Origin: Eledone cirrhosa
Lineage: Eukaryota; Mollusca; Cephalopoda; Octopoda; Eledonidae
Direction of reading: 5' to 3'
Assembly (NCBI GenBank): GCA_964016885.1
Contig: OZ024740.1
Span: forward strand, 1,029,504 to 1,093,503
DNA length: 64,000 nt
Every line of letters starts with the position of its first letter. Positions within the stretch are counted from its first letter, which is position 1. A model generated the notes under the pieces. The model was not told the origin of the DNA. It did not search any database and saw only the letters and a list, made by a program, of their open reading frames with translations. Of this stretch, positions 11,201 through 21,925 are shown one piece after another. A program made the position numbers and the translations under genes.

Positions 11201-11605
11201 TCATCATCATCATCACCGTTTTACGTCCGTTCTTCCACGCTAGCATGGGTTAGACGGGTTGTCCTGTTGTGGGCAGTGTCCGGTCGGCTGACCTTGTCTT
11301 GCTCATACGGGAACTGATTCTGGCTTGATTTCTACAGCTGGATTCCCTTCCTAACACCAACCTCATTTACAGTGAGTGCTGGGTGCTTTTTTCCATGGCG
11401 CCTACACGTCCACTTTACAGTGTGGGCTGGGTGCTTTTTTGCACCTCCACGACCACTGCGGTCCCTATCATCTCATTTCTAAACTGGAGCAATGTGAAAT
11501 AAAGTGTCTTGCTCAAGGAAACAACACATCACCCGGTCTGAGAATTGAACTCACAACCACTCGATTGACAGCCCAATGCTCTAACCACTAAGCCATGTGC
11601 CTTCA
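11201..11605 (-). mobile_element. tRNA-derived SINE, family A
   Basis: On the minus strand a tRNA-like head (near 11605-11535, A-box-like TGGCTTAGTGGTTAGAGC, B-box-like GGTTGTGAGTTCAATTC) is followed by the body and a tail ending in (GAT)n at 11201. It carries an internal duplication of the GTGCTGGGTGCTTTTTT segment (near 11365-11390 and 11425-11445). Confidence 0.88.
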
Positions 11606-11764
11606 TTTAATATGTTATGAAAACCTAATAAATGATTTATGCTAAAAAGAAACAATATAAAAACCAGGAAAAGACATATACACTCCTTCAATTAAATGTG
11701 TAAGGAATTGAACTAGGAACAGTAATTTGTAAATTTCTATTTCAACACAATAAAGCACAATAAA

Positions 11765-12597
11765 CTGTAGAAATGTTGAACTGAAGAACTGTTGAACTGG
11801 AGAAATGTCGAACTATAGAACTGTTGAAATGAAGAACTGTAGAACTGTTGAACTGAAGAACTGAAGAACTGAAGAACTGTAGAACTGTAGAACTGAAGAA
11901 CTGTAGAACTGAAGAACTGTAGAACTGTAGAACTGAAGAACTGAAGAACTGTAGAACTGAAGAACTGTAGAACTGAAGAACTGTAGAAGTGAAGAACTGA
12001 AGAACTGTAGAACTGAAGAACTGTAGAACTGAAGAACTGTAGAACTGAAGAACTGTAGAACTGAAGAACTGTAGAACTGTAGAACTGAAGAACTGTAGAA
12101 CTGAAGAACTGTAGAACTAAAGAACTGTAGAACTGAAGAACTGTAGAACTGAAGAACTGTAGAACTGAAGAACTGTAGAACTGAAGAACTGTAGAACTGA
12201 AGAACTGTAGAACTGAAGAACTGTAGAACTGAAGAACTGTAGAACTGAAGAACTGAAGAACTGTAGAACTGAAGAACTGTAGAACTGAAGAACTGTAGAA
12301 CTGTAGAACTGAAGAACTGTAGAACTGAAGAACTGAAGAACTGAAGAACTGTTGAACTGTAGAACTGAAGAACTGTAGAACTGAAGAACTGAAGAACTGA
12401 AGAACTGTAGAACTGAAGAACTGTAGAACTGAAGAACTGTAGAACTGAAGAACTGTAGAACTGAAGAACTGTAGAACTGAAGAACTGAAGAACTGAAGAA
12501 CTGTAGAACTGAAGAACTGTAGAACTGAAGAACTGTAGAACTGAAGAACTGTAGAACTGAAGAACTGTTGAACTGTAGAACTGTAGAACTGTAGCAC
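11765..12597. repeat. 8-bp minisatellite, GAACTGTA/GAACTGAA units
   Basis: About 100 tandem octamers, mostly alternating GAACTGTA and GAACTGAA with occasional GAACTGTT. On the minus strand no unit phase creates a stop, so all three frames stay open for 200-286 codons (SSTVLQFF-type products). These long frames are a by-product of the repeat and are not treated as genes. Confidence 0.95.
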
Positions 12598-13260
12598 TCA
12601 AGTGAGGATGTAACAACACTGAATGTAATTCCATGGCAACAGAAATAATTGTGTACTCCTGGAGCTGTCAGGCTGTACTTCAAACCTGTTGGATAAAATT
12701 GTGTACCCCAGTTTAGCTGAAGTATAATAGGCAAAAATATGAGCACACTTGAAACACATAATTGTGATATGATTGGTTGTCATTAAATAATTGAACAATA
12801 ACGCAGCACTTGTTAAATGGCATACAATGAGTTCAATATGTGATAATGTTGGTGAGCTTTCTAATATTTCTGAGACAAGGCACTCACAGCATTACTTCAG
12901 GTGATAGAGAGTCTCTCAATTACACACCACAACAGGGAATGTTTGTGTTGACCTCTAACATATCTGAGACAAGACACAGCATTAGTTCAGGTGATAGAGA
13001 CAAGACAAATCATTACCTCAGATGATAGAGGGTCCCTCAATTACACATTACAACAGGGAATTTTAGCTGTTGCAAACAAATAAAAAAAGAAAAAAAGAAT
13101 TTTACATTTACATCATTAAAAATGAATTTAGGAAGACAAAAGTTAGACATGCAAAGGATTTTGATTCCAGTTAAAAACATATTTAAGAAATGGAGTCTGT
13201 AGAAGGGTTATGGTTACATTTTTGATTTTGGTGGACAATAAGTTTAGACTGGTAAAAGGA
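12598..13260. repeat. Gene-free flank with a partial tandem duplication
   Basis: Between about 12865 and 13070 a unit of about 90 bp (TCTGAGACAAG, CACAGCATTA, TCAGGTGATAGAGA, CTCAATTACACA, ACAACAGGGAA) is present two to two and a half times. The rest is AT-rich with no gene seen. Confidence 0.55.
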
Positions 13261-13261
13261 A

Positions 13262-13530
13262 GGGTATCTCAGGGTTCACAGTTAAATAGTTTTATCACCA
13301 GTGTGTGTGTTTCTAAGTTACTGTTAGTCACAAAATATTTCCCATATGTTTCACCAGGGAAGGTCCTTTTTCTGCAGTCTGAATATGTGGCCAACATGAG
13401 TAGAATTCTCAATAAAAGATGTTCAGCATGTTTCACACTGGAAGTTTCTTTCCCCCAGTCTGAAGACATATATGTTTATTAAGTACCAAACTATCTGTAA
13501 AAGATTTCTCACATGAAATGAAATATTTAA
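13262..13530 (-). pseudogene. C2H2 zinc-finger relic (block E)
   Basis: The minus strand keeps two or three degraded finger repeats. Near 13440 the sequence matches the CATATTTCACACTGGAAGG coding of finger cores at 50180. A 67-codon frame reads ETYGKYFVTNSNLETHT, a CEICGKxF finger with both cysteines altered. Beyond it (13530-14170) the flank matches 20520-20900 and 56300-57760, so this is an older copy of the zinc-finger unit. No intact finger remains. Confidence 0.65.
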
Positions 13531-14170
13531 TCATGCAACGCCTACCTTGAAACATGTAGCTCACTCTGTTATCTACAAAATATTAACTTTCACTTTAACA
13601 TGAGATAATTAGTACATAAAATATAATTATATTAATTAAAGTTATAATTAAGACAGCAGGTATGTGGTGTCGTTGACAGTGTTTCCTTTTCCAGATGGTG
13701 ACATGACTTAAAAGTCCCCTACATAATTTAATACATTCAGAAACAACTTCACTTATATCAATTCACACGTTCAATCAATATGTTAGTTCTTTATTCAGAC
13801 TTGTGTAAATAACATTCAGAATTTTATATAACTGCTCATATTAAACCAAAATACATTATTAAAGGTAATAAAATATTTAAGAAATGGAAATGAAAAGAAG
13901 GAAAACGAAAACGAATCAAGAAACGTAACTAATGGGTGAGGGTGAGAGACAGACACTATATTCCAGTGTGAGCTGTGATTCAGCCCCACCCTACAGACAA
14001 AATGGCAAAGGTGTTACCACAAAGAATAGCCAGAGACACCCACTGCAGCATCCACCCCACCTCATGGGACTCATTCCTCAAGTGAGCTGTTGTCTTTTTA
14101 ATTTTGAGAAGGAAATCAGCAGTGTGAGGACAGAGAGGAAGTGGTTGGTTAGGCAGCACAGCAGAAATTG
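13530..14170. repeat. Block E flank of the zinc-finger duplication
   Basis: Contains GACATGACTTAAAAGTCCCC, CATTCAGAAACAACTTC and an ACAGACAAAATGGCAAAGGT segment that recur at 20710-20760, 56310-56360 and 57600-57660. A 43-codon open segment beginning MAKVLPQRIARDTHC occurs here and at 57634. It diverges in frame here, and its nature is unknown. Confidence 0.7.
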
Positions 14171-14174
14171 AGAG

Positions 14175-14725
14175 GAAGAGTGCTACTGTTATAAACCGTT
14201 TTCAGTCACAGGAAGGATCTATAGATGTGGTTGATAGCCTCTGCTATCGCTATCTAGGTGACCTAATCAGCAGCAGAGGATGGTGTGCCAAGAGTAGAGT
14301 GGCTTGAATAAGGATCGGATGGAAGTTTAATGAACTACTACTGCTGATAACATAAGGTTTCTCTCTACACACAAAAGGGTATATAAAGCCTGTGTGATGT
14401 GCACAATACTGCATGGTAGAGAAACATTGGCTGTGACTGCAGATGATACGATTAGATTGGAGAAAAATGAAGCAACCACGTTTTGTTAGATCTGCAACAT
14501 ATATGTGAGAGTAAAGCAGAGCTTGGACAAGCTGAGGAAATCCTAGTGGAAGGAAGCTGCAGTAGAGGATGACCAAGAAAGTCAGGGCAAATGTTGTGAG
14601 AGCTTAATTCAAATCGTGAAGTCTGGAAGAGATGACGAAGGAATGTATCTAGTGGAGAGATGTCGTGCTAAGAAGGACCCGTCCAACCCATGCAAGCATG
14701 GAATAGTAGGTGTAATGATGATACA
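14175..14725 (+). pseudogene. RTE LINE 3' relic (old)
   Basis: Translation in broken frames shows SIDVVDSLCYRYLGDLISS, GFSLHTKGYI and a tail CCGTCCAACCCATGCAAGCA followed by GATGATAC. It corresponds to the C-terminal domain and 3' end of the RTE family at 16838-17925, but with many stops. Confidence 0.7.
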
Positions 14726-14727
14726 CA

Positions 14728-14995
14728 AAATATACACTATATATATATGTATATAGTGTACAGACTACATATACACAAAATATACACTATATATATACAT
14801 ATAAATAATATGTATATAGTGTGTGCTACATATACACAATATATACACATATAAATACTATATATATAGTGTACGTGCTACATATACACAATATATACAC
14901 TATATATAAATACTGCATATATAGAGTATATGCTACATATAGACAATATATAAACAATATATATACACTATACACACATTATATATAATGTTGTC
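14728..14995. repeat. AT-rich tandem repeat, about 60-bp unit (block B)
   Basis: TACATATACACAATATATACACTA-type units (reported in pieces: TACATATACACA, ATATACACTATATA), the inverted counterpart of 3060-3300. Confidence 0.75.
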
Positions 14996-16072
14996 CAAGG
15001 GAATAGCTGAAACAGCTTGGCACCAATGACATCATATATCATCATTTAATGTCTACTTTCCCTGCTAGCAAGGAAACCAGGGTGCAGTGGGCGACCACAT
15101 CTCTCTTACATATGGTCCCACATTCTACTGAGTATATTTTATTGTGGCACCAGTACTAAAGAGGTTGTCATGTCTTTGACACAACTGAAGGGTCCTACCA
15201 AACCTTTGTTTGGCAAGAGAAGAATATTGTAAAGTATTTTCAAATGTGAATTATTTCTAAAAAAAAGTCATAATTTGAACTGTCATGAAAGTACCATCCA
15301 ACAAATATGAAAGTTATAAAAATTTTTTTATTTACACATAAATGTGGATATTGTGTCATAAATATAAACATAAACCAGTTAGTGTTTGTAAAATAACACA
15401 TATAAACACATCAATCTTGTTTTATTTTTTTTGCACTGATGTAGTCATAGGGGTGTCACTGTGGGCATTTGAAGCTTGGTGGAGCCCTTCACTCACCAGG
15501 TTAGAACAGGTGATTTCTTCCAGAGAAGGAGAGAGAATGAGAGAGAGGAAGTGAGAAAGAAATATAGAGAGGAAGAACAGGCCCCTGTGGTAGACTGGTA
15601 CTTTTTTGTTATCAACCTTGAATGGATGAAAGGCAAAGTTGACCTCAGCAGGATTTAAACCCAGAGCAGAGAACCAGAACAAATATGGCAGAAAGCAATC
15701 CATCCATTGTTTTATAGACTTTAAATAACTGTTTCTACTTTTAACTCAAGGCCAGTAATTGGAACGGAAGGAGAAAGTTGATTAAATCAACCCCAGTGCA
15801 TTACTGGTACTTTATTTTACTAAAGCTGCGAAGGAAGAAAAGTAAAGCTAACCTCAGCAGGATTTTAACACAGAAAGAATGTTATCTGATGCTCTACTGA
15901 TTCTGCCTATCCACCATCCTCAGCAATGAAATAAGATTGTGTCTCCGTAAGAAACCTTAATGACAAATAATATGAAGTAAAACTTTCTATAGGGTGTATT
16001 TGTGGATTACAATACAAAACCTCTGAGAATGATTTCTAACATATTTCACCATAATTAATTTTTATTAATACA

Positions 16073-17925
16073 GATGAAATGCAGTTCGGGTTTGTGTCAG
16101 GCAAAAGTACCACAGACGCTCTTTTCATTGTACGACAACTACAGGAGAAATACCTAGCTAAAAGTAAACCCCTATACTTAGCCTTTGTCGACTTGGAGAA
16201 AGCCTTCGACAGAGTACCCCGTTCCATTATCTGGTGGGCTCTTAGAAAACTAGGTGTTGACAAATGGCTTGTGAGAGCTATACAAGCCATGTATAAAGAA
16301 ACAGTGAGCAAGGTTAGAATTAACAACGAATATAGTGAAGTGTTTAGCGTAAAAGTTGGTGTCCATCAGGGCTCTGTTCTTAGCCCCCTACTATTTATTA
16401 TTGCGCTTCAGGCTATAACAGAGGAGTTCAAGACCGGCTGCCCATGGGAACTCCTATACGCAGATGACCTAACGCTCATAGCTGAATCAATGGCCGAGCT
16501 AGAGAAGAAATTCCAAACATGGAAGCACAGCCTAGAATCAAAAGGCCTTAAAATTAACCTGGTTAAGACTAAAGTTCTAGTTTGTAGGAAAGAAAATAAG
16601 GCGCCGGTCCCTTCCGGGAAATGGCCATGCTCAGTGTGTAGGAAAGGCGTAGGTAGAAACCTCATTTTATGTCCCAAATGCAAAGTATGGGTGCATAAAA
16701 GATGTAGTGGGATCACAGGTAAGCTAACTAAGAACACAGATTTTACATGTGGCCGGTGCTCTGGTGCAATAAGTAGCAGCAAGTGCCCACAAAATACTAG
16801 CTCTTTCAACTGCGCAGAGGGTTCTATAGAAATAGTGGACAGCTTCCGTTACCTGGGTGACAAAATCAGCAGTGGGGGAGGGTGCTCTGAAAGTACAGTA
16901 GCTAGAGTCAGAACTGGATGCAAAAAGTTCAGAGAGCTTATACCACTATTAGCCGCTAAAGGGTTCTCCCTAAAAATGAAAGGCAGGTTGTATGATGCCT
17001 GCATACGAACAGCAATGTTGCATGGCAGTGAGACCTGGGCATTGTGTGCAGAGGATATACGCAGACTAGAGAGGAACGAAGCTTGCATGCTCCGCTGGAT
17101 GTGTAATAGTAATATACGCGAACGGCAAAGCATAAACGAACTAAGGAAAAAATTAGAAATAAGAGGGATCAGATGTTGTTTACTCGAGAGAAGGCTACAT
17201 TGGTATGGTCACGTGATGCGCATGAAAGACAACAGCTGTATAGCAAAGTGCAGGGCAATAAAGATAGATGGTAGCCACGGAGTAGGCAGACCCAGAAAAA
17301 CCTGGGACGAGCTGATAAATTCCGACCTCACACACTTACACCTCTCCAAGACAATGTCACTGGACCGAGACCTTTGGCGGTACTCAGTAATAGAGAAGAG
17401 CTGCCTTACCTAAATACAAAGTAAAACCTACTACAGTCAGTAGGCATCTCTAACAAAATACACCCCCGTCCAACCACCCCCACCCCATCCACACCGCCCC
17501 TTTCAATGTAAAGTTATGTTGGTGCCACAAAATCCAGGCCGAAACAAATGAGATCGTGTAGGTGTCACGACAAAAAAAACACACAGTCCACGCTGTAATG
17601 TGACCGTGTAGGCAACACGGTAAAAACCTCCCAGTCCCACACTGTAAATGTGGTTGGTGTTAGGAAGGGCATCCAAATGTAGAAAACCCGCCAGACAGTC
17701 CGCGCTGTAATGTGGCCGTGTAGGCAACACAGTAAAAACCTCCCAGCCCCACACTGTAAATGTGGTTGGTGTTAGGAAGGGCATCCAACTGTAGAAAACC
17801 CGCCAGACAGTCCTATGCGAGCAAGACAACCACTCTTGCCTCAAGTGGGAAAACTCCCGTCCAAACCCATGCAAGCGTGGAACATGGACGTTAAACGATG
17901 ATGATGATGATGATGATGATGACAT
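16073..17925 (+). mobile_element. RTE-type LINE, 5'-truncated
   Basis: It starts inside the RT coding frame (DEMQFGFVSGKS) and ends in (GAT)n at about 17900-17925. The 3' UTR (17414-17900) carries two tandem 112-bp units starting at 17584 and 17696, each with a TGTAAATGTGGTTGGTGTTA segment. The insertion lies in block B between sequences that are contiguous in block C near 49255. The long open frame suggests a recent insertion. Confidence 0.88.
16079..17413 (+). CDS. RTE-type reverse transcriptase, C-terminal 444 codons
   Basis: Reverse transcriptase of a non-LTR retrotransposon, which copies element RNA at a nicked chromosomal target. The frame is open to a natural stop. Motif A lies at LAFVDLEKAFDRVPR (about residues 34-48) and motif B at GVHQGSVLSPLLF (about 95-107). 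Catalytic YADD is at about 126-129. A PHD-like cysteine/histidine insert follows at about 183-235 (CSVC, CPKC, HKRC, CGRC). The conserved post-RT domain then runs SIEIVDSFRYLGDKIS, GSETWALCAEDIRRLERNE and GVGRPRKTWDE. The whole N-terminus, including endonuclease, is missing by 5' truncation, so the listed ATG is an internal methionine. It has no autonomous activity, but this is the best-preserved RTE C-terminus here. Confidence 0.88.
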   Translation: MQFGFVSGKSTTDALFIVRQLQEKYLAKSKPLYLAFVDLEKAFDRVPRSIIWWALRKLGVDKWLVRAIQAMYKETVSKVRINNEYSEVFSVKVGVHQGSVLSPLLFIIALQAITEEFKTGCPWELLYADDLTLIAESMAELEKKFQTWKHSLESKGLKINLVKTKVLVCRKENKAPVPSGKWPCSVCRKGVGRNLILCPKCKVWVHKRCSGITGKLTKNTDFTCGRCSGAISSSKCPQNTSSFNCAEGSIEIVDSFRYLGDKISSGGGCSESTVARVRTGCKKFRELIPLLAAKGFSLKMKGRLYDACIRTAMLHGSETWALCAEDIRRLERNEACMLRWMCNSNIRERQSINELRKKLEIRGIRCCLLERRLHWYGHVMRMKDNSCIAKCRAIKIDGSHGVGRPRKTWDELINSDLTHLHLSKTMSLDRDLWRYSVIEKSCLT

Positions 17926-17931
17926 ATTATT

Positions 17932-18640
17932 ACTAGCAGAATTACCCGGCGTTGCCCAGGTTACTGGTGTTCTTATTCAGATTAGTAAAAAATGAATATG
18001 AAGATATGTTTTTTTTTCTCCTAATTATTTCAAACTATCTATATTTTATTAAAAAATTATCAAAATTGTAATGATATTAGAATTTAGAAATGAAAATCTG
18101 TCAATCTTGAAGCACCTTAGGGTAAACAATATTCATTGTGTAATTTTTTGTTGGTGTCCAAATGAATAATTGTTGCTACACACATACACTCTCACATACA
18201 TATACTAAGATAGGCACACACAGCATTCCACCTTATTTTCGTGACATTCGCTACACCAAATGAAAATAAAAATTATCACACACTTACCGAGACAAACACA
18301 CAGACATGCATTCACACACACCTGTCATCACATATGTATCTGTATGTGTAAATGTATGTGAGTGTTTATTTCTCTGAGGTCTAACGTATGTAACCAACTC
18401 ACAAACACACAGACACATACACACTCATATACAATGTGACGTCATCGTCACGGTAGTTTACTATAGTTCACTATGGAAATATTATTTTCGATAAATTGTT
18501 TTAATCCAAATGAAAATAAAAATTACAATGAAAATAAAAATTGACACTCTTGGGGGCCTAATAATTTGTATTGATTTGATCCAAGCGCTTGAGAAAGCAT
18601 AGCAATAGACAGAGAGACAAATAATTTTATATATATAGAG
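17932..18640 (+). mobile_element. Helitron-like non-autonomous element (putative)
   Basis: It begins CTAGCAGAATTACCCGGCGTTGCC and ends ACAAATAATTTTATATATATAGAG (both given only as landmarks). It interrupts block B sequence that is contiguous in block C (about 49270), with no clear target duplication. Related CGCCGGG ends occur at 24525-24556, 47420-47450 and 48530-48558. Classification as Helitron/Helentron is inferred from the end motif and the lack of duplication. Confidence 0.55.
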
Positions 18641-19062
18641 ATCATTAATATTAATTAGGTGAGGTGGATTAGCAAGAACTATTTTACTCTTCTCTTTTAG
18701 ATGTCATGATCTACCATGGCATTCCTGAGATCATTAATCTCCAGCTGGACATCCAGAGACATCTCATCTATGTAAGTCAATCTCAGTCATCCCACTAGGG
18801 TCTTACTATGTTTAGGTATCCACAACATTCTTCGGTAGCAATGTCCAGCATATCTTGTCCTCCGTTCCCCACTTATTGTGGTAATCTTCAATATAAGGCA
18901 GTATATTTCTTCCGTTTGAATGAGTAATATATATATATTTTAAAAAACACACACACACACAGACATGTGTTGAGATGTATAAGAGAATGATCTCTCAACC
19001 TTTACATTTTATCTTCTTCAATCCAGAGTGTCTCTGTATATTTGTGTTTCACGTTTCAGGGA

Positions 19063-19818
19063 TCACAAGTGTTGACTACGTTTGTGAAGAACCAGTGAAG
19101 AATTCTGAGTGAAAGATTTCCCACATATTTCACATGAAGAAAGTTTTTCTCCAGTGTGTATTCTTTTGTGAACTACAAGATTAGAATTACAAGAAAAGGA
19201 TTTCCCACATATTTCACAATGGAAGGGATTTTTTCCTGTGTGTATTATTTTGTGAACTACAAGATTAGAATTACAAGAAAAGGATTTCCCACATATTTCA
19301 CAATGGAATGGTTTTTCTCCTGTGTGTATTCTTTTGTGAACTACAAGATAAGAATTACAAGAAAAGGATTTCCCACATATTTCACATGAATAAGGTTTTT
19401 CTCCTGTGTGTGTTCTTATATGCCTTTTTAAATCACTGTTCAAGACAAAAGACTTCCCACATATTTCACAATGGAAGGGTTTTTCTCCTGTGTGTATTCT
19501 TTTGTGATGTACAAGACTAGAACCTTGAGAAAAAGATTTCCCACATATTTCACAATGGAAGGGTTTTTCTCCAGTGTGTGTTCTTTTGTGAGCTACAAGA
19601 CTAGAACCTCGAGAAAAAGATTTCCCACATATTTCACATGCAAAAGGTTTTTCTCCTGTGTGTGTTCTATGCCTTTTTAAATCACTGTTGAAGACAAAAG
19701 ATTTCCCACATATTTCACAGTGGAAGGGTTTTTCTCCAGTGTGTATTTTCCCATGTGAGGATAGTTTCAGTTTTGAAGGGAAAGTTTTCCTGCAAATCTC
19801 ACAGCTATATTCAGACAT
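19063..19818 (-). CDS. C2H2 zinc-finger protein, nine fingers (block B)
   Basis: An intron-free 251-residue frame made almost wholly of tandem C2H2 fingers, expected to act in the nucleus as a sequence-specific DNA-binding protein. The start MSEYSCEICRKTF is shared with the paralogs at 50287 and 55512. Nine fingers follow the C-X2-C-X12-H-X3-H plan with TGEKPF linkers. Finger 2 (SDLKRHRTH) has lost one residue between its histidines, giving HX2H. Finger 9 ends HKRSQH (HX4H) near the C-terminus. The linker before finger 8 is TGKNPF. Fingers 6-8 are nearly identical, and fingers 7 and 8 share the same helix residues (CNSNLVV), so their coding repeats look recently homogenised. There is no KRAB, SCAN or BTB domain. 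It could be a real expressed gene or a recently silenced copy. Confidence 0.85.
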   Translation of the reverse strand: MSEYSCEICRKTFPSKLKLSSHGKIHTGEKPFHCEICGKSFVFNSDLKRHRTHTGEKPFACEICGKSFSRGSSLVAHKRTHTGEKPFHCEICGKSFSQGSSLVHHKRIHTGEKPFHCEICGKSFVLNSDLKRHIRTHTGEKPYSCEICGKSFSCNSYLVVHKRIHTGEKPFHCEICGKSFSCNSNLVVHKIIHTGKNPFHCEICGKSFSCNSNLVVHKRIHTGEKLSSCEICGKSFTQNSSLVLHKRSQHL

Positions 19819-19819
19819 A

Positions 19820-20510
19820 TTTATAGCTAGTGATCTTTACATATAGGATTCTCACCACTTTTACATTAAGATATGTAGATATCGTTAATATATGCCATGT
19901 AGTCTAATATACAGAGTGTCCATAAAAGACTGCAGAACTCCGCTTTCTTCTTCTACAAAGTTGTAATGTAGCATTTAGTTGGTAAAGTAATAAGATATAT
20001 GTCATCGTAAGACTGATCTTGGATGAAGAAAAGGCAAGTGTTTATATGTATTTATATATGATTCTTGTGGAATATTCCACTATTATTTTTGTTAAAGTGA
20101 GAGAAGTTCTATTAACAATAAAATCCCCAGCTCATAAAACAGACGAACAAGGCTTCAGTTCAGGTGACAAGAGAATTAATATCCATAATTACAAAAGACG
20201 AAGGTTAATATATATACATATATATACAGACATACGGTGTGTAAGTATGAGAGAGAGAGTGTGTGTGTGTGTGTGTGTGTGTGTAGAAATATGTGTGTAG
20301 GTGTTGTAATAAATCAAGATATTTCACTTCAGATAGAAAAGTTCACAATGTTTGTGTTGTGATGGAAAACGAAATAATACGTACTTTAGTTTTCAAGACT
20401 AAATATAAAGTCAAGAAAAGTTAGTAAAAACTAAATGTTCACTGATTTCTGATTAAAATAATATTTTCTTGTCCTGTAAAATGTTGAACAACCACCTCAT
20501 CATGTTGGGG
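19820..20510 (-). promoter_or_regulatory. Conserved 5' flank of the zinc-finger gene
   Basis: About 690 bp upstream of the ATG are conserved among blocks A (1205-1439, part), B, C (50290-50830) and D (55520-56130), including CTTTCTTCTTCTAC near 19947, a TG/GAGA microsatellite (20250-20285) and AAGTTCACAATGTTTGTG near 20340. It probably contains the 5' UTR and promoter. No clear TATA box or splice site could be assigned. Confidence 0.4.
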
Positions 20511-20939
20511 GCTTGTTCGTGATGAAATGAAATATTTAATAATACAGGTGATAAAACAACAACTATAATGTAAATAAGTCACCTTATGTTATTTACAAAC
20601 ATTAACATCCACCTTAATATGAAATAATCACCATAAAAGATAAAATTAGATGAGGTTTAAGTTGTAACAATGGAGCTGATATAAATGGTAATTTTTCAGT
20701 CTAGTTGACACCGGTGTCATGACTTAAAAGTCCCCTACACAATTTAATGCATTCAGAAACAACTTCAGTTATATCAATTCACACGTTCAATCTATGTTAG
20801 TTCTTTATTCAGATTTGTATAAATAACATTATTAATTTTACATAGTTGTTCATATTAAAACAAAACAAATTATTAAAGGTAATAAAATATTTAAGAAATG
20901 GAAATGTAAAGAAGTATTTTGTTAAACATAAATGTGGAT

Positions 20940-21512
20940 ATAAGTTGTAATAATTGTTTCTACGTTAGGCACAAGGCCAGCACTCATCGAGTGTATTACT
21001 GGTACTTTATTTTATCGACCCCGTAAGGATGAAAGGCAAAGTTAAACTCGGCGGGATTTGAACTCTATGCGTCAAAGCATGGCGTCCGACCCTCTGCCAA
21101 TACTGCCAATCCACCGATATAAGTTGTAATAATTGTTTCTACTTTCGGCACAAGGCCAGCCATAACCCAGTGCATTACTGGCACTTTATTTTATCGACCT
21201 CGTAAGGATGAAAGGCAAAGTCAACCTCGGCGGGATTTGAACTCATATAAGTTGTAATAATTGTTTCTACTTTATGCACAAGGCCAGCAAATTACCCAGT
21301 ACATTACTGGTACTTTATTTTATCGACCCCGTAAGGATGAAAGGCAAAGTTAACCTCGGCGGGATTTGAACTCAGACTGTAAAGGGACGTAACTATGCTA
21401 GAAAGCATGGCGTCCAACCCTCTACCGATACTGCCAATTCACCGCCCCATATAAGTTGTAATAATTGTTTCTACTTTAGGCACAAGGCCAGCAATTACCC
21501 AGTGCATTACTG
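20940..21512 (-). mobile_element. Serial cluster of family B SINEs
   Basis: Four head-to-tail SINE segments start near 20947, 21128, 21251 and 21461, each preceded by ATATAAGTTGTAATAA. Segments carry GGCACAAGGCCAGC, TTTATTTTATCGACC and CGGCGGGATTTGAACTC (B-box complement). Block D has only one uninterrupted ATATAAATTGTAACGATGG here (about 56569), i.e. an empty site. Confidence 0.85.
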
Positions 21513-21740
21513 AATGGAGCCATTGTAGATAACTTTCCACTGTCTAGTTGACACCGGTGACATAACTTAAAAGTCCCCTATATGATTTAATACATTCAGA
21601 AACAACTTCCGTTAAATGAACTAGCAGAAAACAACACGAAGATAGCATATGTAGTGTGTATATTGATATAATACACAAGTATATATATATATACATGTAG
21701 ATATGATACATCAAATAAAATCGTAATTGACAAAATATAA

Positions 21741-21925
21741 TTGTTTCTACTTTAGGCACAAGGCCAGCAATTATCCAGTGCATTACTGGTACTTTATTTT
21801 ATCGACCCCGTAAGGATGAAAGGCAAAGTCAACCTCGGCGGGATTTGAACTCAGATCATAAAGGGACGTAACTATGCTGGAAAGCATGGCGTCCAACCCT
21901 CTACCGATACTGCCAATCCACCGCC
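21741..21925 (-). mobile_element. Family B tRNA-derived SINE with 15-bp target duplication
   Basis: Minus-strand head GGCGGTGGATTGGCAGTATC (A-box region), B-box-like GAGTTCAAATCCC, tail ending GTAGAAACAA. ATTGACAAAATATAA is present exactly at 21726-21740 and 21926-21940. The site is uninterrupted in block D near 56800 and 54010. Confidence 0.92.

Noticed and set aside
11737..12746. Three long minus frames (209-286 codons)
   Set aside because: All arise from the octamer minisatellite, which lacks stops in every frame of that strand.
19156..19680. Plus frames rich in Phe and Tyr opposite zinc-finger ORFs (also 54909-55452 and 49666-49968)
   Set aside because: Antisense shadow of the conserved finger repeats.
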